A DNA stretch of 23,424 nucleotides. Origin: an uncultured Eubacterium sp. (GTDB lineage: Bacteria; Bacillota; Clostridia; Lachnospirales; Lachnospiraceae). The DNA is taken from positions 1-23,424 of the forward strand of contig CAKRGF010000037.1 in assembly GCA_934322085.1 (NCBI GenBank), given 5' to 3'. Shown here in pieces: positions 6,985-15,316 of the stretch. The position numbers and the translations under genes were made by a program. Under the pieces are notes generated by a model. It made no database searches. It saw only the letters and a list, made by a program, of their open reading frames with translations, and was not told the origin of the DNA. Position 1 is the first letter of the stretch. The number at the start of each line of letters is the position of its first letter.

Positions 6985-8145
6985 ATGAAGGAAAAATTAC
7001 TGGAGAAATTTCAGGACGTTTACGGTGATATCAATGGTACAAAAGTATATTTTGCACCGGGACGAGTGAATCTGATTGGTGAGCACATTGATTACAGTGG
7101 CGGACTGGTGCTGCCGTGTGCGCTGACACTTGGAACTTATGGTGTTGCGAGAAAACGTGAGGACAAAAAACTAAAGTTTTATTCCATGAATATGGAAGAC
7201 GAAGTTCAGGAGATTGAAATTGGGGATTATCAAGTAGTGAATGAATCCGATTGGACGAACTATATCAAAGGTGTTTTGTGGGCATTTGAAAAGAAAGAAA
7301 TCATACTGCCATTTGGCATGGATTTACTGTTGTTTGGTGATTTGCCAAGCGGGGCAGGACTTTCTTCTTCGGCATCTTTGGAAGTGTTGATTGGATTTAT
7401 TGTGCGGGACTTGTATGGTTTTGATGTGACCAATGTGGACCTTGCATTAATTGGGCAGCAGGCAGAGCATGAATTTTGTGGTGTAAATTGTGGCATTATG
7501 GACCAGTTTGCCGTGGCAATGGGAAAAAAGGACCATGCACTTTTATTAAATACGAAAACGCTTGAGTATGAGTATATTCCGGTTGTACTGTCCGGGGTAA
7601 AATTAATCATTGCGAACAGCAATAAAAAGCATAAACTTGGCGAGTCAAAGTATAACGAAAGACGGGAAGAATGTGAAACTGCTCTGGAAGAAATTTCACA
7701 GGCGATTGGAATTCATGCCCTTTGTGATTTAGATGAAAAAACATGGAATCTCTATCAGGTGACGGTAAAGGATGACGATAGAAAACGACGTGTGAAACAT
7801 GCGGTCACGGAAAATGCCAGAACAAAGCAGGCGGCTGCGGCGTTAAAAAACGGTGAACTGAAAACATTCGGCGAGTTAATGAAAGCATCCCATCAGTCGT
7901 TATCCGAAGATTATGAAGTCACAGGAGATGAAATGGATGCGCTGGCAGAGGCAGCCTGGCAGCAGGATGGAGTTCTAGGTTCGCGCATGACTGGGGGCGG
8001 TTTTGGCGGTTCGACGATTAGTCTTGTAAAAGAGGACTGCGTGGACGAATTTATTCGGGAAACCGGCAGAATTTATACAGAAAAAACAGGGCTTGGCGCA
8101 GACTTCTATGTAGTTGAAATTGGTGATGGACCTGTGGTACAATAA
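6985..8145 (+). CDS. galK: Galactokinase
   Basis: A 386-residue GHMP kinase (E. coli GalK is 382) that phosphorylates alpha-D-galactose at C1 with ATP, the first Leloir step. The galactokinase signature PGRVNLIGEHIDYSGG is at 25-40, the ATP loop LPSGAGLSSSAS at 120-131, the catalytic Asp at 173 in GIMDQFAVAMG, and the third GHMP motif MTGGGFGGST at 335-344. Two ATGs are adjacent (6982, 6985). AGGGAG (6972-6977) is 7 bases from the second and only 4 from the first, so I use 6985. It is the first gene of a run through galE, an FGGY kinase and a two-component system. galT, needed for a full Leloir pathway, is not in the window. Confidence 0.95.
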   Translation: MKEKLLEKFQDVYGDINGTKVYFAPGRVNLIGEHIDYSGGLVLPCALTLGTYGVARKREDKKLKFYSMNMEDEVQEIEIGDYQVVNESDWTNYIKGVLWAFEKKEIILPFGMDLLLFGDLPSGAGLSSSASLEVLIGFIVRDLYGFDVTNVDLALIGQQAEHEFCGVNCGIMDQFAVAMGKKDHALLLNTKTLEYEYIPVVLSGVKLIIANSNKKHKLGESKYNERREECETALEEISQAIGIHALCDLDEKTWNLYQVTVKDDDRKRRVKHAVTENARTKQAAAALKNGELKTFGELMKASHQSLSEDYEVTGDEMDALAEAAWQQDGVLGSRMTGGGFGGSTISLVKEDCVDEFIRETGRIYTEKTGLGADFYVVEIGDGPVVQ

Positions 8146-8178
8146 CAAAGGAAAACGAAGTGTTCAAATGCGAATATG

Positions 8179-8192
8179 CGGGGTGAGCCCCG
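8179..8192 (+). other. Small GC-rich hairpin in the galK-galE gap
   Basis: CGGGG-TGAG-CCCCG is a perfect 5-bp stem with a tetraloop, 19 bases before the galE ribosome site. No T-run follows, so it is not a terminator. It may shield galE mRNA or tune translation. It also lies in the N-terminal extension that an ATG-8176 start would imply, which argues that this stretch is untranslated. Confidence 0.4.
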
Positions 8193-8223
8193 AACCCGAT
8201 TTGATGAAATGGAGGAAACAGTT

Positions 8224-9228
8224 TTGAAAATTTTAGTAACAGGCGGAACCGGCTACATTGGTTCCCATACGTGTGTGGAGCTTTTAAACAAGGGATATGA
8301 AGTAGTTGTTTTTGATAATTTGTATAACTCAAAAATTGATGTGCTAGATAAGATTGAGAAAATCACAGGAAAGAAAATCACATTCTATAAAGCAGACATG
8401 TTAGACAAGGAGAGTATGCGTCCGATTTTTGAGGAGCATAAATTGGATGCTGTAATTCATTTTGCAGGTTTAAAAGCGGTTGGAGAGTCAGTGGCAAAAC
8501 CGCTGATGTATTATCAGAATAATATCACCGGCACATTAAATCTTTGTGAATTAATGAAGGAATATGGCTGCAAGCGCATTATTTTCAGCTCTTCCGCAAC
8601 AGTCTATGGTGATCCGGCGCAGATTCCGATTACGGAGGAGTGCCCGAAAGGAACCTGTACAAATCCGTATGGATGGACGAAGTCGATGTTAGAGCAGATT
8701 TTATCTGATTTTTATACATCGGACAATGAGTGGAGCGTTGTTCTTTTACGTTACTTTAATCCGATTGGAGCGCATGAGAGCGGTTTGCTTGGGGAAAGTC
8801 CGAATGGAATTCCGAATAATCTGATGCCGTACATTATGCAGGTGGCAGTTGGCAAACTTCCGGAACTTGGTGTGTTTGGTGATGATTATGATACACCGGA
8901 TGGAACAGGTGTCCGCGATTACATTCATGTAGTTGATTTGGCAAAAGGACATGTGAATGCGATTCAGAAGGCTGTATCTGCAGAAGGTGTTAATATTTAT
9001 AATTTAGGAACGGGAAATGGTTACAGTGTTTTGGATATTGTAAAGGCATTTGAGGCAGCAAATGGAGTGAAAATTCCATATACGATTAAGCCACGTCGTG
9101 CCGGCGATATTGCCACTTGCTACGCAGACCCGAAAAAGGCAAAAGAAGAACTTGGCTGGGAAGCACAGTACGATTTGAAACGGATGTGCGAAGATTCCTG
9201 GCGTTATGCACAGATGTGCGAGAAATAA
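8224..9228 (+). CDS. galE: UDP-glucose/UDP-galactose 4-epimerase, TTG start, Cys299 gatekeeper
   Basis: A 334-residue SDR epimerase that interconverts UDP-galactose and UDP-glucose with bound NAD. I place the start at TTG 8224: GGAGG (8211-8215) is 8 bases upstream, and the product then begins (M)KILVTGGTGYIGSH as the family does. Upstream in-frame ATGs (8176, 8209) would add a non-homologous extension, and the second overlaps the ribosome site. With this start, catalytic residues fall on E. coli numbering: Ser124, Tyr149 and Lys153 (NPYGWTK). The nucleotide motif GGTGYIG is at 7-13. Position 299, Tyr in E. coli GalE, is Cys here (A-T-C-Y-A-D), as at Cys307 of human GALE, which predicts acceptance of UDP-GlcNAc/UDP-GalNAc as well. 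The FGGY kinase gene starts 23 bases later. Confidence 0.95.
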   Translation: MKILVTGGTGYIGSHTCVELLNKGYEVVVFDNLYNSKIDVLDKIEKITGKKITFYKADMLDKESMRPIFEEHKLDAVIHFAGLKAVGESVAKPLMYYQNNITGTLNLCELMKEYGCKRIIFSSSATVYGDPAQIPITEECPKGTCTNPYGWTKSMLEQILSDFYTSDNEWSVVLLRYFNPIGAHESGLLGESPNGIPNNLMPYIMQVAVGKLPELGVFGDDYDTPDGTGVRDYIHVVDLAKGHVNAIQKAVSAEGVNIYNLGTGNGYSVLDIVKAFEAANGVKIPYTIKPRRAGDIATCYADPKKAKEELGWEAQYDLKRMCEDSWRYAQMCEK

Positions 9229-9251
9229 ACAAAGAAATGGAGGACATTTGA

Positions 9252-10844
9252 ATGGATACAAAAAAACAGATTGAAGAGGGAAAAGCGGTACTTGGTATTG
9301 AATTTGGTTCAACAAGAATCAAAGCAGTTTTGATTGATGAAGAACATCATCCGATTGCATCCGGAAGCCATGAATGGGAAAATCAGTTAGTGGATGGTGT
9401 GTGGACTTACAGCATTGATGCCATTTGGAATGGATTACAGGACTGCTATCAGGATATGAAAAAAGATGTGCAGGAAAAATACGGTGTAAAAGTAACCAAA
9501 TTGGCTGCGATTGGATTTAGTGCCATGATGCACGGCTATATGGCATTTGATAAGGATGACAAAATTCTTGTTCCGTTCCGCACTTGGCGCAATGCGATTA
9601 CCGAAGAAGCGTCGGAAAAATTGACAGATTTATTCCGGTATAATATTCCGCAGAGATGGAGTGTTGCCCATTTGTATCAGGCGATTTTAAATGGAGAAGA
9701 ACACGTAAAAGATATTTGCTTCCAGACAACATTAGCCGGTTATATTCACTGGATGCTGACCGGCAAAAAAGTGCTTGGTGTAGGGGATGCATCCGGTATG
9801 TTCCCGATTGATATTGCAACAGGAAAATTTGATGCAAAAATGGTTTCTCAGTTTGATGAAGCGATTGCAGACAAAGGATATCCATGGAAATTAATGGACA
9901 TTTTCCCGGAAGTATTGTCCGCCGGAGAGGATGCAGGAACACTTACACAAGAAGGTGCAAAACTTCTTGATACAGACGGTGATTTGGAGGCAGGAGTTCC
10001 ACTTTGTCCGCCGGAGGGAGATGCAGGAACCGGTATGGTGGCAACGAATTCTGTTGCACGGCGCACAGGAAATGTGTCTGCCGGTACATCGGTGTTTTCT
10101 ATGGTAGTTCTTGAAAAAGAATTGAGTAAAGTTTACAAAGAACTGGATTTGGTTACAACACCGTCCGGTGATTTGGTTGCGATGGTGCACTGCAACAACT
10201 GTACATCCGATTTGAATGCGTGGGTGAATATTTTCCGCGAATTTGCAGAGAGTTTTGGTGTGGATGTCGATATGAACCGGTTGTATGGCACATTGTACAA
10301 AAAAGCGATGGAAGGCGATGCAAACGGCGGAAATCTGCTGGCATACAATTATATTTCCGGTGAAAACATTACGGAAATGGAAGAAGGACGTCCATTGTTT
10401 GTCCGCACCCCAAACAGTAAATTTAATTTAGCTAATTTTATGCGTGTGAATCTGTATTCGGCACTTGCTTCTTTGAAAATTGGTATGGACCTTCTTTTGA
10501 AAGAAGAAAAAGTAGCAGTAGATAAGCTTTTAGGCCACGGCGGTTTGTTTAAAACCAAAGGTGTCGGTCAGCAGATTTTGGCAGACGCTGTAGATACACC
10601 AATTTCGGTTATGGAAACGGCCGGTGAAGGTGGTGCCTGGGGCATTGCTGTGTTAGCTGCTTATTTAATTCATAACGATGGAAAAAATCTTGGTGACTAT
10701 TTGAATGAAGAGGTGTTTGCCGGACAGGAAGGCAGTGAATTAAATCCGAATCCGGAAGGAGTCAAAGGATTTGATGAATTTATTCGGATTTACAAAGAAG
10801 GACTTCCGATTGAGCGGACAGCCGTTGATTCAATGAAATTATAA
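9252..10844 (+). CDS. FGGY-family carbohydrate kinase (xylulokinase/ribulokinase-like)
   Basis: A 530-residue sugar kinase of the FGGY family (E. coli XylB 484, AraB 566). The N-lobe phosphate loop GIEFGSTRIKAV is at 15-26, MHG with His94 resembles the xylulokinase substrate-loop motif, the catalytic base is probably Asp257 in PPEGDAGTGMV, and the C-lobe has GHGGLFKTKGVGQQILADAV followed by AGEGGAWGIAVLA. GGAGGA (9239-9244) is 7 bases upstream of the ATG. FGGY enzymes phosphorylate ketopentoses, polyols, deoxyketoses or gluconate, not galactose, so its place between galE and a sugar-sensing two-component system is notable. An L-ribulo- or D-xylulokinase role linked to arabinose/galactose polymers is my best guess. 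No isomerase or epimerase partner is in the window. The family call is firm, the substrate open. Confidence 0.87.
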   Translation: MDTKKQIEEGKAVLGIEFGSTRIKAVLIDEEHHPIASGSHEWENQLVDGVWTYSIDAIWNGLQDCYQDMKKDVQEKYGVKVTKLAAIGFSAMMHGYMAFDKDDKILVPFRTWRNAITEEASEKLTDLFRYNIPQRWSVAHLYQAILNGEEHVKDICFQTTLAGYIHWMLTGKKVLGVGDASGMFPIDIATGKFDAKMVSQFDEAIADKGYPWKLMDIFPEVLSAGEDAGTLTQEGAKLLDTDGDLEAGVPLCPPEGDAGTGMVATNSVARRTGNVSAGTSVFSMVVLEKELSKVYKELDLVTTPSGDLVAMVHCNNCTSDLNAWVNIFREFAESFGVDVDMNRLYGTLYKKAMEGDANGGNLLAYNYISGENITEMEEGRPLFVRTPNSKFNLANFMRVNLYSALASLKIGMDLLLKEEKVAVDKLLGHGGLFKTKGVGQQILADAVDTPISVMETAGEGGAWGIAVLAAYLIHNDGKNLGDYLNEEVFAGQEGSELNPNPEGVKGFDEFIRIYKEGLPIERTAVDSMKL

Positions 10845-10876
10845 AATGGAGAACGAGTAGGGAGAAGGCATTTTTT

Positions 10877-12511
10877 ATGATCAGTGTATTTCTTGTCGAA
10901 GATGAATTTATTGTCAGAGAGGGAATTAAGAATATAAATTGGGAGGCCCATGGTCTCTCGTTTGTTGGAGAGGCCAGTGATGGAGAACTGGCCTTTCCTC
11001 TTATAAAAAAGAAGCATCCGGATATTGTAATTACAGATATATGCATGCCTTTTATGGACGGATTGGAGTTAAGCCGTTTGATAAAAAAAGAACTGCCACA
11101 GACAAAGATTTTGATTTTAAGTGGACATGAAGAATTTGAATATGCAAAGGATGCCATTCAAATTGGTGTGGAAGAATATTTGTTAAAACCGATTAACAGT
11201 GATGAAATACTACAGGTTGTCAGACGTGCAGCAGACAAAATTACAGAAGAAAGACAAGCGGGCAGGCGTGACAGAGAGGACGAGGCCGGAGAGAAAGAAC
11301 GCAGAGAGCATGCTAAGAGCCTCTTTTTTTCCAATCTGATTGAGGGAAGACTTTCTATGGCAGAGCTTCTGGAAAAAGCGCGCAGTATTGGAATTGAATT
11401 GGCTGCGTCCTATTATCAGATAATGCTTGTGAAAATCGGACGAAGTACTTTTGATTCATATTCGGCAGCAGTTAATGAAATGAATGACAAATTGCAAAAT
11501 TATATATCTTCAAAATCGGAACACATGGTGTGTTTTGACAGAGAACCGGAGGGCGAAATTATTCTTTTTATGGAAGAATCAAAAGAGAAGATGGAAGAAG
11601 ATGTGCAGGATTTGGCAGATTTTTTAGAAAATATGTTATCGGAAAAACCGGAAATTGGCTATTTTGGAAGCGTAGGCAGTCCGGTGAGCCGTATTCGCGA
11701 AATCTCACAAGCGTATGAGACGGCAGCACATGCTTTTGCTTATCGTTTTCTGGTAGAAGGAAATCAGATTCTGCGATTTGAGCAGATTGATAGAAAGCCG
11801 GTTTTGATGGAAAGAGCCGATGGCGAGTATCATGTTGGAAAAATTAATTTTGGCGGACTTGATAAGACTCGGATTGAAGCTTTTTTGCGTGGAGGTGATT
11901 CGGAAGAAATTCCGATTTTTGTAGAGGAATATCTTGAAAATGCAGGGGATGCCTGCCAAAATTCATTGATTTTCCGTCAGTATCTTGTGATGGATATGTA
12001 TGTTGCGGCGAGCCATTTTTTGGAGCAGCTTGGAGATTCAGAAGAGTTTTCCAGAAAGGAGCCGTTTGAAAGCCCAGCACAGATGGAACAGGTTTTACAG
12101 CAGTTAGATACAACTATTTCTTATGTAATTTCTTTGTTCCGTGAGGTGATGGAGATACGAGACTGCCACACGAAAGAGCATAACAGCGATATTGTCGAGC
12201 TTGCAAAAAAATATATCGACGAAAATTACAGTGATGAGGATTTGTCACTGAATACCGTTGCGGCAGAGGTGAATGTCAGTCCAAATCATCTCAGTGCGAT
12301 TTTCAGCCAGAAGACAGGACATACTTTTATCCGTTATTTGACGGACGTACGTATGAATAGAGCCAAAGAACTTTTGAAATGCACAACGATGCGGAGTAGT
12401 GAAATAAGTGAAAAAGTTGGTTATAAAGATCCACATTATTTTTCGCATTTATTTAAGAAAAATCAGGGATGTACCCCAACACAGTACCGAGAGGGAGGGG
12501 CAAAAGGATGA
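10877..12511 (+). CDS. YesN-type response regulator with AraC DNA-binding domain
   Basis: A 544-residue transcription factor. The receiver domain (about 2-120) has acidic VEDE at 7-10, phospho-acceptor Asp54 in DIVITDICMP, the SGHEEFEYA segment and Lys in LLKPIN. A long variable middle (about 125-430) follows, as is usual for YesN proteins. The C-terminus (about 438-540) is an AraC/XylS double helix-turn-helix: LSLNTVAAEVNVSPNHLSAIFSQ, then SSEISEKVGYKDPHYFSHLFKK. GGAGAAGG (10861-10868) precedes the ATG by 8 bases. Its stop overlaps the sensor-kinase start by 4 bases (ATGA), so the pair is coupled. It lies 32 bases after the FGGY kinase and upstream of the ABC importer operon, which is its likely target. 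I could not identify a confident direct-repeat operator before the importer. Confidence 0.93.
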   Translation: MISVFLVEDEFIVREGIKNINWEAHGLSFVGEASDGELAFPLIKKKHPDIVITDICMPFMDGLELSRLIKKELPQTKILILSGHEEFEYAKDAIQIGVEEYLLKPINSDEILQVVRRAADKITEERQAGRRDREDEAGEKERREHAKSLFFSNLIEGRLSMAELLEKARSIGIELAASYYQIMLVKIGRSTFDSYSAAVNEMNDKLQNYISSKSEHMVCFDREPEGEIILFMEESKEKMEEDVQDLADFLENMLSEKPEIGYFGSVGSPVSRIREISQAYETAAHAFAYRFLVEGNQILRFEQIDRKPVLMERADGEYHVGKINFGGLDKTRIEAFLRGGDSEEIPIFVEEYLENAGDACQNSLIFRQYLVMDMYVAASHFLEQLGDSEEFSRKEPFESPAQMEQVLQQLDTTISYVISLFREVMEIRDCHTKEHNSDIVELAKKYIDENYSDEDLSLNTVAAEVNVSPNHLSAIFSQKTGHTFIRYLTDVRMNRAKELLKCTTMRSSEISEKVGYKDPHYFSHLFKKNQGCTPTQYREGGAKG

Positions 12512-13971
12512 AAAAATTATTTTTTCGTATTTTTAGGAAGAAAATAGATGAGTATCGTGATTTTTCGATTCAGAAAAAAATTTCAGTGGCATTTGTACTT
12601 CTTTTAGTGCCACTGATTTTGTTCGTCCTGATTTGGTTTGTGTGTGCGTTGGATGCAACTAACCGTTATGATAAGGTTGTAAGGAATACGTCCATTATCA
12701 GTGAATTTAATTTGGATTTTAAAAAGAATTATGATTATAAAATATATTTGATTACGACAGGAAACCGTACTTATGCGGATCAAAATCCGGAACAAGATAT
12801 CCGTTATGCAAAAGATATTATCAGACGTGTAAAGGTAACGACGGAAAATAGCGAAAACAAGGAATGTATTGCCCAGATTGAACGTTATTTTCAAGTGCTT
12901 GAAAAATATACAAAAACGATTCTGGAAAATATACAAAAAGAAGGGGAATATGATGAAAATCGGGATTTGTGGGAAAATGGCGTGCAATTAGTTACCACAA
13001 ATATTCAGAATAAGATGCTGCAGCTGCTTTATAATGAAAACAGACAAAGTGCACTTATTTATTCGGATATGCAGCACATCACCCGAAATATGATTATTAT
13101 AAGTTTGTTCCTTGCTGCTTTTCTTGTTGTGGTTACCACGATGATGATTACAATTATTCCGAGAAGTATTTCTAAACCGGTTCGCTATCTGAGTAGTATT
13201 ACGAAAGAGGTTGCCGATGGAAATCTTGAGGTGCGGGCACATATGGAACATGGTGTGGATGTAAAATTGTTAGCGGATTCATTAAATGTAATGATTGAAA
13301 AAATAAAGACGCTGATTGATAATGTGATGCTGGAACAGATGAGACTTCGAGAAGCCGAATTGGAAATCTTACAGATACAGATTAACCCTCATTTCTTATA
13401 CAATACGCTGGATACAATTGTTTGGCTGGCTGAAGCAGGTCAAAAAGAACAGGTTGTCAGTATGGTGCAGACGTTGTCTGATTTTTTTCGTGCTTCCTTA
13501 AATAGTGGAAAAGACATTGTATCTTTAGAAGGGGAATGTCGTCATATTACAAGTTATTTGCAGATTCAGCAGGTAAGATATCAGGATATTTTAACGTATG
13601 ATGTGGATATACCGGAGGAGATTGCTAACTGCAAAATACCAAAAATAACGTTACAGCCACTTGTGGAAAATGCACTTTATCATGGAATTAAGAATAAGAG
13701 AGGAAAGGGACGGATAGTAGTTACCGGACGAAGGGAAAAAGACAAATGTGTTATCCGGGTGGAAGATAATGGAATTGGTATGACAAAAGAACGGTTGAAT
13801 CAGGTTCGTGGCGGCTTGACGACGAAAATTGAAGACGGCAATGATTTTTATGGCTTGTATAATGTGAATGAAAGAATACGGTTGAAGTTTGGGGAAGGAT
13901 ATGGACTTTCCATCGACAGTGTATTGCAGGAAGGAACATGCGTTGAGGTGTGGCTGCCATGGGAATCATAA
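12508..13971 (+). CDS. YesM-type membrane sensor histidine kinase
   Basis: A 487-residue sensor kinase. The start is ATG 12508, preceded by GGGAGGGG (12492-12499) and overlapping the regulator's TGA; an in-frame ATG at 12469 would overlap by 43 bases and has no ribosome site. Order: basic N-terminus, helix 1 at about 25-47, an extracytoplasmic sensing region of about 145 residues, helix 2 at about 195-217, HAMP at about 219-270, then the His_kinase domain (PF06580 type) with phospho-acceptor His295 in QINPHFLYNTLD, and an HATPase domain with the N-box Asn388 (LVENALYHGIKN) and DNGIGM. The family senses extracellular sugars or oligosaccharides, sometimes via the binding protein. Here it would control the neighbouring importer (inference). 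A terminator follows after 59 bases. Confidence 0.94.
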   Translation: MKKLFFRIFRKKIDEYRDFSIQKKISVAFVLLLVPLILFVLIWFVCALDATNRYDKVVRNTSIISEFNLDFKKNYDYKIYLITTGNRTYADQNPEQDIRYAKDIIRRVKVTTENSENKECIAQIERYFQVLEKYTKTILENIQKEGEYDENRDLWENGVQLVTTNIQNKMLQLLYNENRQSALIYSDMQHITRNMIIISLFLAAFLVVVTTMMITIIPRSISKPVRYLSSITKEVADGNLEVRAHMEHGVDVKLLADSLNVMIEKIKTLIDNVMLEQMRLREAELEILQIQINPHFLYNTLDTIVWLAEAGQKEQVVSMVQTLSDFFRASLNSGKDIVSLEGECRHITSYLQIQQVRYQDILTYDVDIPEEIANCKIPKITLQPLVENALYHGIKNKRGKGRIVVTGRREKDKCVIRVEDNGIGMTKERLNQVRGGLTTKIEDGNDFYGLYNVNERIRLKFGEGYGLSIDSVLQEGTCVEVWLPWES

Positions 13972-14030
13972 AAAAATAACCCTTGCCGTAATTTTTTCAA
14001 CCATTTATGTAAAAAAGAATAGAAAAATCA

Positions 14031-14073
14031 AAAATAACCAAAAGAATATCCATTGGACTTTTGGCTATTTTTT
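14031..14073 (+). terminator. Terminator after the sensor kinase, overlapping the next promoter
   Basis: AAAAATAACCAAAG (14031-14044) pairs with TTTTGGCTATTTTT (14059-14072), with one A-C mismatch and one G-U pair. The right arm itself is rich in Ts (six at 14068-14073). The A-tract on the left arm would let it work in both directions. Confidence 0.65.
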
Positions 14074-14081
14074 ATTATGAT
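14053..14081 (+). promoter_or_regulatory. Candidate promoter of the sugar ABC operon
   Basis: TATGAT (14076-14081) is a good -10. TTGGAC (14053-14058), 17 bases upstream, is a weak -35. The weak -35 would fit activation by the adjacent AraC-type regulator. The element overlaps the preceding terminator. The gene starts at 14129, leaving about 40 bases of leader. Confidence 0.42.
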
Positions 14082-14128
14082 GGAGATACTAAAAACGAGA
14101 ACTCATACAGAAAAGGAGGAATTGAGTT

Positions 14129-15196
14129 ATGAGAAAAAATTTCATGAAAAAGGTAGTGGCAGGAATGCTTACTGCAGTAATGGCGTTTTCCCTTACTGCA
14201 TGTGGAGGTGGTGATGCTTCCACAAATGACACAGCAAAAGAAGAGGGCTCTTCTGATGTGATTACGGTTGGATTTTCACAGGTAGGTGCAGAATCTGACT
14301 GGCGTACAGCAAACTCAGAATCAATGAAATCAACATTTACCAAAGACAATGGTTATGAATTGATTTTTGACGATGCACAGCAGAAACAGGAGAATCAGAT
14401 TTCAGCTATCCGTAACTTTATCCAGCAGGATGTTGATTACATCGTACTTGCACCGGTTACTGAGACTGGATGGGATGCCGTTCTTGGTGAGGCAAAACAG
14501 GCAGGAATCCCGGTTATCATTGTTGACCGTATGGTAGATGTTAAAGATGACAGTTTGTATACTGCATGGGTAGGTTCTAACTTCGAACTGGAAGGTAAAA
14601 AGGCAGCAGCTTATTTGGATGCTTACATGAAAGCAAAGAACATGAAAGATATGAAACTGGTTAATATTCAGGGTACAATCGGTGCATCGGCACAGATTGG
14701 CCGTACCAAAGGTCTGGATGATGCTGTAGCTGCAAATGGCTGGAAGCTTCTTGACAAAACAACCGGTGAATTTACACAGGCAAAAGGCCAGGAAGTTATG
14801 CAGTCCTTCTTGAAGAAGTACAAAAAAGACATCAATGTTGTATACTGTGAGAACGATAACGAGGCATTTGGTGCAATTGATGCAATCAAAGCAGCAGGTT
14901 ATGAAGTTGGTGCAGACAAAGACATGATGGTATTCTCCTTCGATAGTACAAAAGAAGGTTTGAAGAAAGTTCAGTCCGGTGAAATTACTTTGAACACAGA
15001 GTGTAACCCACTTCATGGACCACGTGTAGAAGCAATTATCAAACAGCTTGAGAACAAAGAAACACCAGAGAAGAAAGCTTACGTAGATGAAGAAATGTTT
15101 GCTCATGATGATACTGTAAAATCGGTAACTGTTGACGGAAAAGATTATCCGGTGACGGTTGTGACAAAGCAGGTAATGGGCACTCGTAAGTATTAA
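14129..15196 (+). CDS. ytfQ: Sugar-binding lipoprotein of ABC importer, galactofuranose-type (YtfQ-like)
   Basis: A 355-residue extracellular binding protein. Signal peptide residues 1-24 end in a lipobox, L-T-A-C, with Cys25 the lipidated residue, followed by a Gly-rich tether. The mature part is a periplasmic-binding-protein type 1 fold that I recognise as closest to E. coli YtfQ: ITVGFSQVGAESDWR, QQKQENQISAIRNFI, LAPVTETGWDAVL, VDRMVDVKDDSLY and NIQGTIGASAQIGR all have counterparts there. YtfQ binds galactofuranose better than galactopyranose; related proteins in other phyla serve arabinose and other sugars, so the exact ligand is open. AAGGAGG (14113-14119) is 9 bases from the ATG. A strong stem-loop separates it from the ATPase gene, which should let it be made in excess over the membrane parts. 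Confidence 0.93.
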   Translation: MRKNFMKKVVAGMLTAVMAFSLTACGGGDASTNDTAKEEGSSDVITVGFSQVGAESDWRTANSESMKSTFTKDNGYELIFDDAQQKQENQISAIRNFIQQDVDYIVLAPVTETGWDAVLGEAKQAGIPVIIVDRMVDVKDDSLYTAWVGSNFELEGKKAAAYLDAYMKAKNMKDMKLVNIQGTIGASAQIGRTKGLDDAVAANGWKLLDKTTGEFTQAKGQEVMQSFLKKYKKDINVVYCENDNEAFGAIDAIKAAGYEVGADKDMMVFSFDSTKEGLKKVQSGEITLNTECNPLHGPRVEAIIKQLENKETPEKKAYVDEEMFAHDDTVKSVTVDGKDYPVTVVTKQVMGTRKY

Positions 15197-15244
15197 TTCA
15201 AACACAATGTAAAAAAAATGAAACAAAATCAGTAACAAATTGAG

Positions 15245-15276
15245 TGAGAGAGGAGGAATGATTTCTTCCTCTCTCA
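15245..15276 (+). other. Intercistronic stem-loop between binding-protein and ATPase genes
   Basis: TGAGAGAGGAGGAA (15245-15258) pairs along 14 positions, one of them G-U, with TTCTTCCTCTCTCA (15263-15276), closed by a TGAT loop. The bases that follow (ATTAGAAAATATCC) contain no U-run, so it is unlikely to be a full terminator. Such structures after binding-protein genes stabilise the upstream mRNA segment or cause partial attenuation. Confidence 0.75.
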
Positions 15277-15316
15277 ATTAGAAAATATCCTGTTATGCAG
15301 GTAGATGGAGGGAAAG

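Noticed and set aside
8179..8192. Hairpin in the galK-galE gap as a terminator
   Set aside because: Only 5 bp with no T-run, and it is followed closely by a good ribosome site for galE.
12469..12507. Upstream ATG at 12469 for the sensor kinase
   Set aside because: It lies inside the response-regulator gene with no ribosome site; ATG 12508 has GGGAGGGG and the usual ATGA overlap.
14402..15277. Antisense open frame of 291 codons opposite the binding-protein gene
   Set aside because: Cys/Phe/Ile-rich nonsense composition and no start signal; the + strand gene has clear homology and a lipobox.
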